Source: Sphingomonas rhizophila
GTDB lineage: Bacteria > Pseudomonadota > Alphaproteobacteria > Sphingomonadales > Sphingomonadaceae
Assembly: GCF_014396585.1 (NCBI RefSeq)
Contig: NZ_CP060717.1
Coordinates: 806,001-870,000 of the forward strand
Direction: 5' to 3'
Length of the DNA stretch: 64,000 nt
The translations under genes were made by a program, and so were the position numbers. Shown in pieces: positions 28,256 to 36,899 of this stretch. Every line of letters begins with the position of its first letter. Within the stretch, counting starts at the first letter, position 1. The notes beneath the pieces were generated by a model, which saw only the letters and a list, made by a program, of their open reading frames with translations, had not been told where the DNA came from and did not search any database.

Positions 28256-30016
28256 ATGTCAATAAGAAGGCTGCCCTCCGAACTGATCGATCGCATCGCC
28301 GCCGGCGAGGTGGTCGAAAGGCCGGCTAGCGCGTTGAAAGAATTGATCGAAAATGCGCTCGACGCCGGCGCTAGGGCGGTCTCGGTCCGGCTTGCCGCGG
28401 GCGGCCTGGATCTCGTCGAGGTCAGCGACGACGGTTCCGGCATGAACCCGTCCGACATGCACCTCGCGTTGGAGCGGCATGCAACCTCGAAGCTGCCCGA
28501 CGATCACATCGAAAACGTGGTCAGCTTCGGCTTCCGCGGAGAGGCGCTGCCGTCAATCGCCAGCGTTTCGCGGCTGACCCTGGAAAGCCGCCCACGGGAC
28601 GGTGAGGGATGGCGAGTCACGATCGACCATGGCGCAAAGGCGGGCGAGGGGCCCGCCGCGCTGCCGCCGGGGACCCGGGTCAGGGTAGAGGGACTGTTCG
28701 ACAAGGTGCCCGCCCGGCGCAAATTCCTCCGCACCGCCCGTGCCGAATATGCTGCCTGTCTCGACGGGGTGAAGCGGCTGGCGATGGCCAGACCCGATGT
28801 GGCTTTCAGTCTCGATCATGACGGACGACGGGTCCTGTCGGTCCAGCCGAGCGACGGGCCGGCGCGGGTCGCCGCGCTGCTCAGCCACGAACTCGACCGG
28901 CACGGTCTGGGCATCGACACGGTGCGCGATGGGCTAGCCCTGTCGGGGGTCGTGAGCTTGCCGACCTTCAACCGCGGGATGGCCGACCAGCAGTTCCTGT
29001 TCGTCAACCGGCGTCCGGTGAAGGACCGATTGCTCGTCGGCGCCTTGCGCGCGGCCTATCGCGACATGCTTCCTCGAGATCGCCACCCGGTTGCAGCGCT
29101 TTTCCTCGATGTCCCGACCGCGGAGGTGGACATCAACGTCCACCCGGCCAAGACCGAAGTCCGCTTTCGCGACCCTTCCGCGGTTCGCGGCTTGATCGTC
29201 GGCGGATTACGTGCCGCGCTCGACGAGGCCGGCCACCGCAGCGCCGCCCGTGAGCAATTCGCGCAGCCCGCAGCCTGGCAGGCGGAGCCGATTCGAGACG
29301 AGCAGCCGGCGCGCAGCTTTTTCGATTCCGCACCGTCCGGATTCGCCGCGGCGGTCGTCGCCGAACGACCGGCCGTCTTCGCGCCGCCGCAGGGCCGAGC
29401 GGAACCTGCTGCGCCGGTCGCCCTGGCGGAGCAGCAATATCCGCTAGGTGTTGCCCGCGGCCAAGTGGCGGCGACCTACATCGTCGCCGAAGCGAAGGAC
29501 GGCCTGGTGATCGTCGACCAGCATGCCGCGCACGAACGGCTGGTCCTTGAACGCATGCGCGCCGGGTCGTCAGGCGGGCCGGTCGCCCGGCAGGCGCTGC
29601 TGATCCCCGACGTGGTCGAGTTGGAGGAGACCGAATGCGATCGGCTGGAGGGCGCCGCAGGGGAGCTTGCCATGTTGGGACTCGAGCTGGAGCGTTTCGG
29701 ACCGACGGCAATCCTTGTCCGGGCCACGCCGGCGCCGTTGGGAAAGACGGACATCCCAGCCTTGCTGACGGATCTTGCCGCCGAGATTGCCGAGCTTGGC
29801 GGCGCGTTGGCGCTGCGCGAACGGCTTGACCTCGTCGCTGCGACGATGGCTTGCCACGGTTCGGTACGTGCCGGCCGTGTCCTGACTGTCGCCGAGATGA
29901 ATGCGCTGCTCCGCGAAATGGAGGTCACGCCGCGGTCGGGGCAGTGCAATCACGGCCGTCCAACCTGGGTCAAATTGGCGCACGGCGACATCGAAAAGCT
30001 GTTTGGAAGGCGTTGA
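28256..30016 (+). CDS. mutL: DNA mismatch repair protein MutL
   Basis: 586 aa GHKL ATPase that couples MutS mismatch recognition to strand incision. N-terminal ATPase motifs: ELIENALDAGA, VSDDGSGM, ATSKL, GFRGEAL. The C-terminal domain contains VDQHAAHERLVLE, which matches the DQHA(X)2E(X)4E endonuclease motif, and the closing CNHGRPTWVKL. So this MutL should itself nick DNA, as in most bacteria lacking MutH. ATG at 28256 in the right context. A small unknown gene follows 57 bp downstream. Confidence 0.95.
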   Translation: MSIRRLPSELIDRIAAGEVVERPASALKELIENALDAGARAVSVRLAAGGLDLVEVSDDGSGMNPSDMHLALERHATSKLPDDHIENVVSFGFRGEALPSIASVSRLTLESRPRDGEGWRVTIDHGAKAGEGPAALPPGTRVRVEGLFDKVPARRKFLRTARAEYAACLDGVKRLAMARPDVAFSLDHDGRRVLSVQPSDGPARVAALLSHELDRHGLGIDTVRDGLALSGVVSLPTFNRGMADQQFLFVNRRPVKDRLLVGALRAAYRDMLPRDRHPVAALFLDVPTAEVDINVHPAKTEVRFRDPSAVRGLIVGGLRAALDEAGHRSAAREQFAQPAAWQAEPIRDEQPARSFFDSAPSGFAAAVVAERPAVFAPPQGRAEPAAPVALAEQQYPLGVARGQVAATYIVAEAKDGLVIVDQHAAHERLVLERMRAGSSGGPVARQALLIPDVVELEETECDRLEGAAGELAMLGLELERFGPTAILVRATPAPLGKTDIPALLTDLAAEIAELGGALALRERLDLVAATMACHGSVRAGRVLTVAEMNALLREMEVTPRSGQCNHGRPTWVKLAHGDIEKLFGRR

Positions 30017-30073
30017 CCTGACAAATGCTAAAGGAATTGCTATAAGGTTGCAGCCTCTTCGGGAGTCCGCGCC

Positions 30074-30247
30074 ATGAGCACGCAGGATCGCATCTACTTC
30101 GTTCGTCGCGCGGCCGAGGAAATGGAACTGGCCGAATCCGCGACCGACCCAACCGCGATCGAGGCGCACCGCGTCCTCCAGCGCAAATATGTCGAGCGCG
30201 CTTCTATCGGAGAACGCGCACACGAGGCGCGCGACCCGATCGGTTAG
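30074..30247 (+). CDS. Small hypothetical protein (57 aa)
   Basis: Starts MSTQDRIYFVRRAAEEMELA and ends ERAHEARDPIG. It is charged, probably fully helical (EEMELAESATDPTAIEAHRV and LQRKYVERASIGERAHEA), with no signal or membrane segment. A GGGAG sequence sits about 10 bp before the ATG. Codon use has the GC-rich third positions of the neighbours. The stop interlocks with that of the converging ketol-acid reductoisomerase-like gene (TTAG). I do not recognise a family; similar small proteins of unknown function are common in sphingomonads. Confidence 0.6.
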   Translation: MSTQDRIYFVRRAAEEMELAESATDPTAIEAHRVLQRKYVERASIGERAHEARDPIG

Positions 30248-31215
30248 CCTTTCGGCTCCAGCGACAATCTCGCCTGTTCGACCGCCGCTTCGCGCGCCCT
30301 TCGCCGCGCCTCCGTGAGCTTGGGATAGCCCGAGCCGGCCTCCTGTTTCAGCGCCTCGGCGAAGCTGCCGCTGCGGACCTCGTGCATAATCGACCGCATC
30401 GTCTGGCGCGTCCGGTCGTCGACGATCCGCGGCCCGCCGATGACCGCGCCCAGTTCCGCCGTGTTGCTGATCGCCTCGCGCATTCCGGCGATGCCGCGGG
30501 CGGCGATCAGGTCGGCCAGCAACCGCAATTCGCCGACGCACTCCATATAAGCGATTTCCGGTTTGACACCGGCCTCGACGAGCGTGTCGAACCCGGCCGC
30601 GAGTATCTCGGGCACCGGTCCCCAAACCACGGCGAGCTCGTTGAACAGGTCGGCCTCGCATTCTTCGGCGAAGCTTGTTTCCAGAAGGCCGGCCCGGCCG
30701 CACCCGATCGCGCGGCCGTAGGCGAGGGCGATTCCACGCGCATGACCGGTTGCGTCCTGTTCGGCCGCGAACAGGCCCATCATTCCCCTGCCTTCGGCGA
30801 ACAGGGAACGGAGCGCACTGCCTGGACCCTTGGGTGCGACCATGAAGACGTCCAAGTCCGCTCGCGGCTTCAGTAGCCCGAACCTGATCGCCAAGCCGTG
30901 CGAGAAGCCCAGCGCGGCGCCGGCTTTCAGGCGTGGCTCGATCGACCGGTAGAGCTCGCCCAAGGTTTCATCCGGGGCGAGGAGCATGACGACATCGGCG
31001 CCGTCGACGGCGTCGCCGAGGGACAGGGCGGCAAGCCCGTCGACCTCCACCCTGGCGAGGCTTTGCGAACGATCGCGAAGGCCGACCACCACGTCGTAGC
31101 CGCCATCGGCAAGGTTCAGGGCCTGCGCGCGTCCCTGGTTGCCGTAGCCGAGGATCGCAATCCTTTTGCCGGCGAGCGGAGTGGGATCGATGGCATCGTC
31201 TCGGATGAGGTCCAT
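30244..31215 (-). CDS. ilvC: Ketol-acid reductoisomerase-like protein
   Basis: 323 aa. The NADPH Rossmann domain has ILGYGNQGRAQALNL and GLRDRSQSLARVE; the catalytic domain keeps the key acids in ADLFNELAVVWG and AYMECVGELRLLADL and the serine in AISNTAELGAVIGG, plus SHGLAIRFG with its His. It would rearrange and reduce acetolactate in valine/isoleucine synthesis. It differs from canonical class I IlvC in several motifs: GNQGRAQA for GSQGHAHA, and KGPGSALRSLFAEG for the usual KGPGHTVR. It may be a divergent paralogue with another substrate; the symbol is tentative. Converges with the small gene upstream on the plus strand. Confidence 0.75.
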   Translation of the reverse strand: MDLIRDDAIDPTPLAGKRIAILGYGNQGRAQALNLADGGYDVVVGLRDRSQSLARVEVDGLAALSLGDAVDGADVVMLLAPDETLGELYRSIEPRLKAGAALGFSHGLAIRFGLLKPRADLDVFMVAPKGPGSALRSLFAEGRGMMGLFAAEQDATGHARGIALAYGRAIGCGRAGLLETSFAEECEADLFNELAVVWGPVPEILAAGFDTLVEAGVKPEIAYMECVGELRLLADLIAARGIAGMREAISNTAELGAVIGGPRIVDDRTRQTMRSIMHEVRSGSFAEALKQEAGSGYPKLTEARRRAREAAVEQARLSLEPKG

Positions 31216-31224
31216 CGCTCGACA

Positions 31225-32157
31225 CTACTGCCTCGGGTCGAGCAGGGCCAGCGCCGCTTCGATGGCGTTTGGGTCGTCCAACGGCCTGGTGAAGCGCGGC
31301 CATGCCGCCGGCGGCTGGTGGGCGAACCATGTATACTGCCGCTTCGCATATCGACGGGTCGCTTGCGCTCCGGCAGCGAGCGCCTGACCGCGATCGATCT
31401 CGCCAGCCAGGAGCCTGCGAAGCTCCGGGACGCCGATGGCGCGCATGACGGGCAGGTTGGGGTCAAGATTTCGATCCGCCAACTTGCTGACTTCGCTTAA
31501 GGCACCGGCGTCGACCATGGTCATGAACCGCTGGTCGCATCGCGCGTAGAGCCAGTCGCGCGGCGGCAAAAGGATGAGCGGGCGCAGGGACACCATGGCG
31601 ACGATGCCGCCGACCTTGTCCGATTGCCATGATTTCAACGTGCGGCCCGTGGAGCGGATGACCTCCAGTGCACGCGCGACGCGGGTAGCGTCGGCGGCAT
31701 GGAGCGACGCTGCGGCCGCGGGATCGAGCCTCGAAAGCTCTCCGTAGTTTCGGGCCGTTGCGGCCGACCTGACAGCCAGGCGCACCTCGGGATCTATCGA
31801 AGGTACGGGGGCGATACCGTCCAGCAGTGTCCGGATGTAGAGCCCCGTCCCGCCGACCAGGATCGGCAGGCGACCCTGTGCGTGGACCTTGTCGATCTCG
31901 GCTTTGGCTAGTTTTGCCCATTCCGCGGCCGAGCATGGCGTGGCCCCATCGCGGACCCCGTAGAGCCGATGTTCCACGCGAGCCTGCTCTCCGGCCGACG
32001 GCATGGCGCTCAGGATCGGCAAGTCGCGGTAAATCTGCGCGCTATCGGCATTAATGATGACGCCGCCCGTCCGTTCGGCGAGCGCCAGCGCCAGCGCGCT
32101 CTTGCCGCTGGCGGTTGGACCGGCGATGAGGGCGAGAGGAGGAAGGCCGTTGACCAT
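31225..32157 (-). CDS. miaA: tRNA dimethylallyltransferase MiaA
   Basis: 310 aa; adds dimethylallyl to A37 of tRNAs reading UNN codons. P-loop LIAGPTASGKSALAL, DSAQIYRDLPI, PILVGGTGLYIRTLLDGI and the C-terminal YAKRQYTWF are characteristic. I start at ATG 32157 (MVNGLPPLALIAGPTASG); the longer in-frame start at 32427 would lie wholly inside serB. Divergent from serB with the two start codons overlapping. Followed by the KARI-like gene 9 bp downstream of its stop. Confidence 0.93.
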   Translation of the reverse strand: MVNGLPPLALIAGPTASGKSALALALAERTGGVIINADSAQIYRDLPILSAMPSAGEQARVEHRLYGVRDGATPCSAAEWAKLAKAEIDKVHAQGRLPILVGGTGLYIRTLLDGIAPVPSIDPEVRLAVRSAATARNYGELSRLDPAAAASLHAADATRVARALEVIRSTGRTLKSWQSDKVGGIVAMVSLRPLILLPPRDWLYARCDQRFMTMVDAGALSEVSKLADRNLDPNLPVMRAIGVPELRRLLAGEIDRGQALAAGAQATRRYAKRQYTWFAHQPPAAWPRFTRPLDDPNAIEAALALLDPRQ

Positions 32158-33030
32158 CGCGACGCTGATAGCAGCCGGCCGGCTCGATGAAAGCTTGCTG
32201 CATGGCGCTTTGGATCGCCTGTCCGCCGCCGGGCTGGCCGCGGAAGTGTCGAGCTGGATCGATGAAGGCGACGCGGTCGACCTTGCCATCGCTGGAGGCG
32301 GGGAAGCCATCCGCTCGGCGTTGGAAGGGTGGGAATCGGTCGACATCATTCCCCATGCCGATGGCGACCGTTCGAAACGGCTGTTCGTCGCCGACATGGA
32401 TTCGACGATGATCGGCCAGGAATGCATCGACGAGCTTGCCGACTATGCCGGTGTGAAGCCGCAGGTCGCGGACATTACCGAGCGGGCCATGCGCGGCGAG
32501 CTCGATTTCGGCGGGGCGCTTGCGGAGCGGGTCGCGCTGCTGAGAGGGCTGGACGAGAACGTCATCGGCCGCTGCCTTACCGAACGCGTTTCCCCCAATC
32601 CGGGCGCGGCGACACTGGTGGGAACGCTGAACGCGCGGGACGTGACGACCGTTCTCGTCACCGGCGGGTTCACCGCATTCGCGGAGCCGGTCGCGCGCGA
32701 TCTCGGTTATGCCTACGTCTACGCCAACCGGCTGGAGGTCGAAAAGGGAAAGCTGACCGGCCGCACCGTCGGTGGCATCGTTGATGGTGCGCGCAAGGCC
32801 TCCGTTCTTCGGGAAACGAAAGAGTCACTGCAGCTTGGACGTTCGCAGACCATGGCGATCGGCGACGGAGCCAACGATTCGGCGATGATCAAGCTGGCCG
32901 GGCTTGGGATAGGCTACCGGCCCAAGCCGGCGCTGGCGGAGGTCGCCGACGCGGTCCTGCTCAATCATTCCCTCGACGCGCTCCTCTGGTCGCTGGGAAT
33001 TCCCGCGCGGATTGGATCGAGCGCGGCTAG
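32150..33030 (+). CDS. serB: Phosphoserine phosphatase SerB, frameshifted at C-terminus
   Basis: HAD-superfamily phosphatase completing serine biosynthesis. HAD motif I is FVADMDSTMIGQECIDELA, motif II is in VTGGFTAF and motif III GDGANDSAMI; a short N-terminal domain (ATLIAAGRLDESLLHG) precedes it. The start seems to be TTG at 32150, overlapping the miaA start. After LWSLGIP the frame reads into the converging SPOR gene; one more C in CCC at 33002-33004 gives LGIPRADWIERG and a stop at 33028-33030, sharing CTAG with the other gene. That yields 293 aa. The 34-residue tail of the unrepaired frame looks random. Confidence 0.9.
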
Positions 33031-33917
33031 CGCGCCGGCACTTCGAAACAGGCCTGGCCGCGCCCTTGGAGGCGCTTGCACGCGGCGGATGCTTCGGCGC
33101 GACTGGCGAAGGGGCCGACCTGGAGGCGGGTGACGGCGCCCGCTTGCACGTAAAAGGCTTGGCGCCCGCTCAACGAGCCCGAGACGCTTCGAAACAGGGA
33201 TTCGGCGGACGACCGTTTCGAAAAAGCTCCGAGTTGGATGCGCCAGCCGCCGGACACCGGCGCAGTTTTTAATGCCGTTGGTGCAGGAGCGATCTTCGCC
33301 GGCGCTTCATTCGCGACCGGCCGGGCACTTGTTTTCGCCGCCGCCGCCGCCGCCCTGGCCAGGGCCAGTCCTTTCTGGCGCTGCTTGAGCGGGATCATCG
33401 CATCCATGTCGGCCAGCGTGGCGCGGGCGGGGGCAAGTCCCTGCGCCGCGGCTCTGCTGACGTAGGCGTAGGCCGTGACCGGATCGGCCTTGACTCCGTC
33501 GCCATTAAACAGCGCTGTCCCGTAAAGCAGCAGGGCCCGTGGTTCCCCGGCAACCGCCGCCTGCTGGAGCCAGCGCATCGCACCCGCGCGGTCACCATTC
33601 TGGAAAAGCAGGATTCCCAGGCTGGTGGCGGCGTCGACATGTCCGGCCTTCGCGGCTTTTTCATACAGGCTCTGCGCGGTCGACAGGTTGACAGGCACGC
33701 CCTTGCCGAGGCGGTAGGCCTGGGCGAGATTGAAGGCGGCGTCGGCGTCACCCCTGGCGGCGAGCGGCTTCCATGCCGCGACTGCGGCGGCGAATTCGCC
33801 CTTTTGCCACGCCTGGATGCCGGAATTGACGGTTTGCGCCGCGACGAACGTTGACGTCATGAGCGCAAAAAATCCCGCCGCGCCCATCGTCAGTCGTGCA
33901 AGTCGTGTTGCGGCCAT
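33027..33917 (-). CDS. SEL1-like repeat / SPOR domain protein
   Basis: 296 aa. Signal peptide (MAATRLARLTMGAAGFFALMTSTFVAA), then SEL1-type tetratricopeptide repeats (AAWKPLAARGDADAAFNLAQAY, AAKAGHVDAATSLGILLF), an Ala/Pro linker and a C-terminal SPOR domain (GGWRIQLGAFSKRSSAESLF to VTRLQVGPFASRAEA). SPOR domains bind denuded glycan strands at the septum, so it is probably a periplasmic cell-envelope protein. It resembles the SPOR gene at 35479-36896 in architecture but not in the repeat region. Convergent with serB. Confidence 0.85.
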   Translation of the reverse strand: MAATRLARLTMGAAGFFALMTSTFVAAQTVNSGIQAWQKGEFAAAVAAWKPLAARGDADAAFNLAQAYRLGKGVPVNLSTAQSLYEKAAKAGHVDAATSLGILLFQNGDRAGAMRWLQQAAVAGEPRALLLYGTALFNGDGVKADPVTAYAYVSRAAAQGLAPARATLADMDAMIPLKQRQKGLALARAAAAAAKTSARPVANEAPAKIAPAPTALKTAPVSGGWRIQLGAFSKRSSAESLFRSVSGSLSGRQAFYVQAGAVTRLQVGPFASRAEASAACKRLQGRGQACFEVPAR

Positions 33918-34037
33918 GGCCTACCCTAATCGCCGGTGCGGCATCGGCAACAGGGTCGTGAGCACATTAACCAATAATTAGAGCCTTTGGCGGCAAGTGG
34001 CAGCTTCGAACATGCGTCACATGACGAGGGGAATAGA

Positions 34038-34757
34038 ATGCGCGTTCTGGCAATGGCATCGCAGAAGGGCGGTTCGGGCAAAACGACCCTGTCCGGCCAT
34101 CTTGCGGTGCAAGCGCAGCTGGCAGGGGCCGGTCCGGTCTGCTTGATCGATATCGACCCGCAGGGCTCTCTCGCCGACTGGTGGAATGAACGGCAGGACG
34201 ACATGCCCGCCTTTGCGCAGACCACGGTCGCGCGGCTCGCGTCGGATCTTGAAGTTCTTCGCCAGCAAGGCTTCCGGCTGGCGGTCATCGATACACCGCC
34301 GGCGATCACCATGGCGATCCAGTCGGTCATCGCGGTCGCCGAACTGATCGTCATCCCGACCCGCCCGTCGCCGCACGACCTGCGCGCCGTCGGCGCCACC
34401 GTCGACCTTTGCGACCGCGCCGGCAAGCCGCTGATTTTCGTCGTCAACGCTGCGACGCCCAAGGCCAAGATCACCTATGAAGCGGCGGTCGCCCTGTCGC
34501 AGCATGGCACGGTTGCCCCCGTCACCGTCCATCACCGCACCGACTTCGCTGCCTCGATGATCGACGGCCGCACCGTGATGGAAATCGATCCCACCGGCCG
34601 CTCGGCCCGCGAGATCGTCGAGCTTTGGGATTACATTTCCGACCGGCTTGAGAAGAATTTCCGCCGTACCGTCTTTGCCGCGCCGAACGCCGCTCCGGGC
34701 ATCAGCGCGGCCAGTCCGCGCCCCGTCGGCGGCTTCGGTCGCCGGGTCGTCGGTTAA
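34038..34757 (+). CDS. ParA-family ATPase
   Basis: 239 aa. Deviant Walker A KGGSGKTT (SQKGGSGKTTLSGHL), IDIDPQGSLADWW and VIDTPPAI are the classic ParA/MinD motifs; the C-terminal stretch IPTRPSPHDLRAVGATVDL fits short ParA proteins of the ParF/orphan type. It has no HTH N-terminal domain and no parB gene next to it. It would use ATP to position a cargo on the nucleoid or membrane. The ATG at 34038 is chosen because it starts at MRVLAMASQKGG; the ORF begins earlier at 33987. Operon with the RHH-like and TPR-SPOR genes. Confidence 0.85.
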   Translation: MRVLAMASQKGGSGKTTLSGHLAVQAQLAGAGPVCLIDIDPQGSLADWWNERQDDMPAFAQTTVARLASDLEVLRQQGFRLAVIDTPPAITMAIQSVIAVAELIVIPTRPSPHDLRAVGATVDLCDRAGKPLIFVVNAATPKAKITYEAAVALSQHGTVAPVTVHHRTDFAASMIDGRTVMEIDPTGRSAREIVELWDYISDRLEKNFRRTVFAAPNAAPGISAASPRPVGGFGRRVVG

Positions 34758-34775
34758 GTTCGGAGGCATACCCAC

Positions 34776-35459
34776 ATGTCCAGTGAACCCAAGGCCTTCG
34801 CATCGCTCTCCTCCGGGCTGCTTGCCCGCAAGGGTGCGGCGCGTCCCGCCATGCGTCCCCAGGGTTTCGGCCAAATCGGATCCGCCGGTCTTGAAGACCT
34901 CGGCTGGAACGACATGGGCTTCGAAGCCCCCAAGCCCGCCGTCACTCCGATCCGCGACGACGAACATGATGCGTTCGGCGAGGAGATCGGCAATCCGTCG
35001 CTGCGCAATCCGATTGCTGCGCTGACCCCCGTCGCTTCGCCGGTCCATGACCAGCAGGCCGAGATCGTCGGTCGCATGGGGATCGAGGAAGGGGCCGTCG
35101 ACGAGGAAGAAATCGACGAGACCGCCGAAGCCTATGATCCGGAGACCGACGGCGATGTGTCGCCCCTGCAGGTCAAGCCGTCCGAGCGGAAGGCGGAAAA
35201 CCCGCCCGTGCCGTTCCCGGCCGTTGCCGTCCGCCACGCCCGCCCGCGCCGTCCGCGCGCTGCGCCGGGGAGCAAGGGCAAGGCCGCGTTCACGCTTCGG
35301 CTGGACGCTGCCCGCCACCTGAAACTGCGCCTGGCGTGCGCGGTCGATGGTCGGTCGGCCCAGATGCTGGTGACTGAAGCGTTGGATTCGCTGCTGGCGG
35401 CAATGCCCGAACTGGACGGAATGGCCGAACGGGCGCCAAAGAAGCACGCGAGCAAATAA
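34776..35459 (+). CDS. Conserved hypothetical with C-terminal ribbon-helix-helix-like segment
   Basis: 227 aa. The first 150 residues are low-complexity, acidic and Pro-rich (AGEEID-type stretches such as EEGAVDEEEIDETAEAYDPE). A basic RPRRPRAAPGSKGKAAF region leads into FTLRLDAARHLKLRLACAVD followed by SAQMLVTEALDSLLAAM, which looks like a ribbon-helix-helix (CopG/ParG-like) DNA-binding or dimerisation unit. Located 18 bp after the parA-family gene and 19 bp before the TPR-SPOR gene. I infer a partner of the ParA protein, by analogy with ParF-ParG. No signal peptide. Confidence 0.6.
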   Translation: MSSEPKAFASLSSGLLARKGAARPAMRPQGFGQIGSAGLEDLGWNDMGFEAPKPAVTPIRDDEHDAFGEEIGNPSLRNPIAALTPVASPVHDQQAEIVGRMGIEEGAVDEEEIDETAEAYDPETDGDVSPLQVKPSERKAENPPVPFPAVAVRHARPRRPRAAPGSKGKAAFTLRLDAARHLKLRLACAVDGRSAQMLVTEALDSLLAAMPELDGMAERAPKKHASK

Positions 35460-35478
35460 TACTCGAGGGAGTGGGGAC

Positions 35479-36896
35479 ATGAAGCCGTATCGACTGGGAG
35501 TTACCCTTACCGCGATCGGCCTCGTCGGGGCATTGGCCGGCTGCGCAAGCCCCGGGACCAAGTCCGCGATGTATGGCAAGACGATTTTCGGGCAGAAGAT
35601 CGACAGCTCCAACATCGGCCTGGCAACCCGCGCGCAGATGGCGCTGGCGTCGAACGACGTTCCCACGGCCATCAAGTTGGCCGAGCGTGCGGTCGAAAAC
35701 AGCCCGACCGACGCCGGCTTCCGGGCCTTGCTCGGTAACGCTTACCTCGCCGCCGGACGGTTCGCGTCGGCTGAAGCGGCGTATGCCGATTCGCTGTCGC
35801 TATTCGCCAACCAGCCGCAGGTCGCGCTGAAGCTGGCGCTGGTGCAGACCGCGCAGGGCAAGAATGCCGACGCGCTCGCCAACCTCACCGCTTCGCAGGA
35901 ACTGCTCGATCCGGCCGACCTCGGCCTCGCGGTCGCGCTCGCCGGACGCCCTGACCAGGCCGTACAGGTCATGGAGCCGGCGGCCCGCGCTCAGAACGCC
36001 GATCCACGTCTTCGCCAGAACCTGGCGCTGGCCTATGCGCTTGCTGGCAACTGGGTAATGTCGCGCACGGTCGTCGAACAGGACGTCCCGGGCGACCAGG
36101 TTGAGGAACGCCTGGAACAATTCCGCGCGCTGACGAAGCCGGGCAAACCCGGCGTCGCGGTCGCAAGCTTCATCGGCGTCAGCCCGGCCGCGTCTGATGC
36201 GGGCCAGCCGATCCGTCTCGCCGTGAAGAAGGCCGCCGCCAAGGCACGCATGGCCGCGGCCAAGGCCCCGTCGCCGCCCCCGCACCAGTCGCCGTGGTCA
36301 AGGCAGCGCCGGCGCCTGCGCCGGTCGTCGTGGTCAAGGCAGAGCCGATTCCCGCGCCGGTCTCTGTTGCCGCGACTGCTCCCGCGACGCCTGTCCGTGT
36401 CGCGCCGATCGCACCGATGGCGCCGGTCGCGGTCGCCGCCGCTCCGGCCTCGGTTAAAATTGCACCGGTGACTCCGGCCGTAGCACCGGTTCGCGTCGCT
36501 TCGGTTCCGAAGCCCCAGCCGGTCAAGCTCAACCAGGCTCGCCCGGCGTTGAGCCCGGCCGCGGTCCGGCTATCGGAATCGATCCCGCAGTTCCGCCATG
36601 CTGCACTCCGCACCGGTGGGAGTCGTGCGGTCGTCCAGCTTGGGGCCTACTCGTCTCGCGACCGGATCAGCACCGCCTGGAACACGGCGAGCGCCAAGTT
36701 CGCGTCGCTGCGTGGCTATCAGCCGCACTCCGCCCGCTTCGAAGGCGCTCGCGGCACCTTCTACCGCCTGTCGGTGAAGGGTTTCGCCAGCAACCGCGAA
36801 GCGATCGCCCTGTGCGCGTCGCTCAAGCGTTCCGGCCGCGCCTGCTTCGTTCGCAACGAATCGGGTGACGCGCCGGTCGAGTTCGCCTCGCGCTAA
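35479..36896 (+). CDS. TPR and SPOR domain lipoprotein-like protein, frameshifted
   Basis: About 472 aa restored. The N-terminus MKPYRLGVTLTAIGLVGALAGCAS has a lipobox (LAGC), so it is probably a lipoprotein. TPR-like repeats follow (AIKLAERAVENSPTDAGFRA, ASAEAAYADSLSLFANQPQV, LAYALAGNWVMSRT), then a long Pro/Ala/Val-rich linker and a C-terminal SPOR domain (VQLGAYSSRDRISTAWN to FYRLSVKGFASNREA). The frame slips near 36266-36269: one extra C gives KAPVAAPAPVAVVKA and joins the two halves. Last gene of the ParA operon. Confidence 0.8.
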
Positions 36897-36899
36897 TCT

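Noticed and set aside
32054-33133. Long version of the serB frame (start 32054, stop 33133)
   Set aside because: The N-terminal part is antisense to miaA and the C-terminal tail is antisense to the SPOR gene; both fall away with the TTG start and a one-base repair.
34017-35675. Minus-strand open frame of about 552 codons across the ParA and RHH-like genes
   Set aside because: Shadow of two well-supported plus-strand genes; no recognisable domain in the translation.
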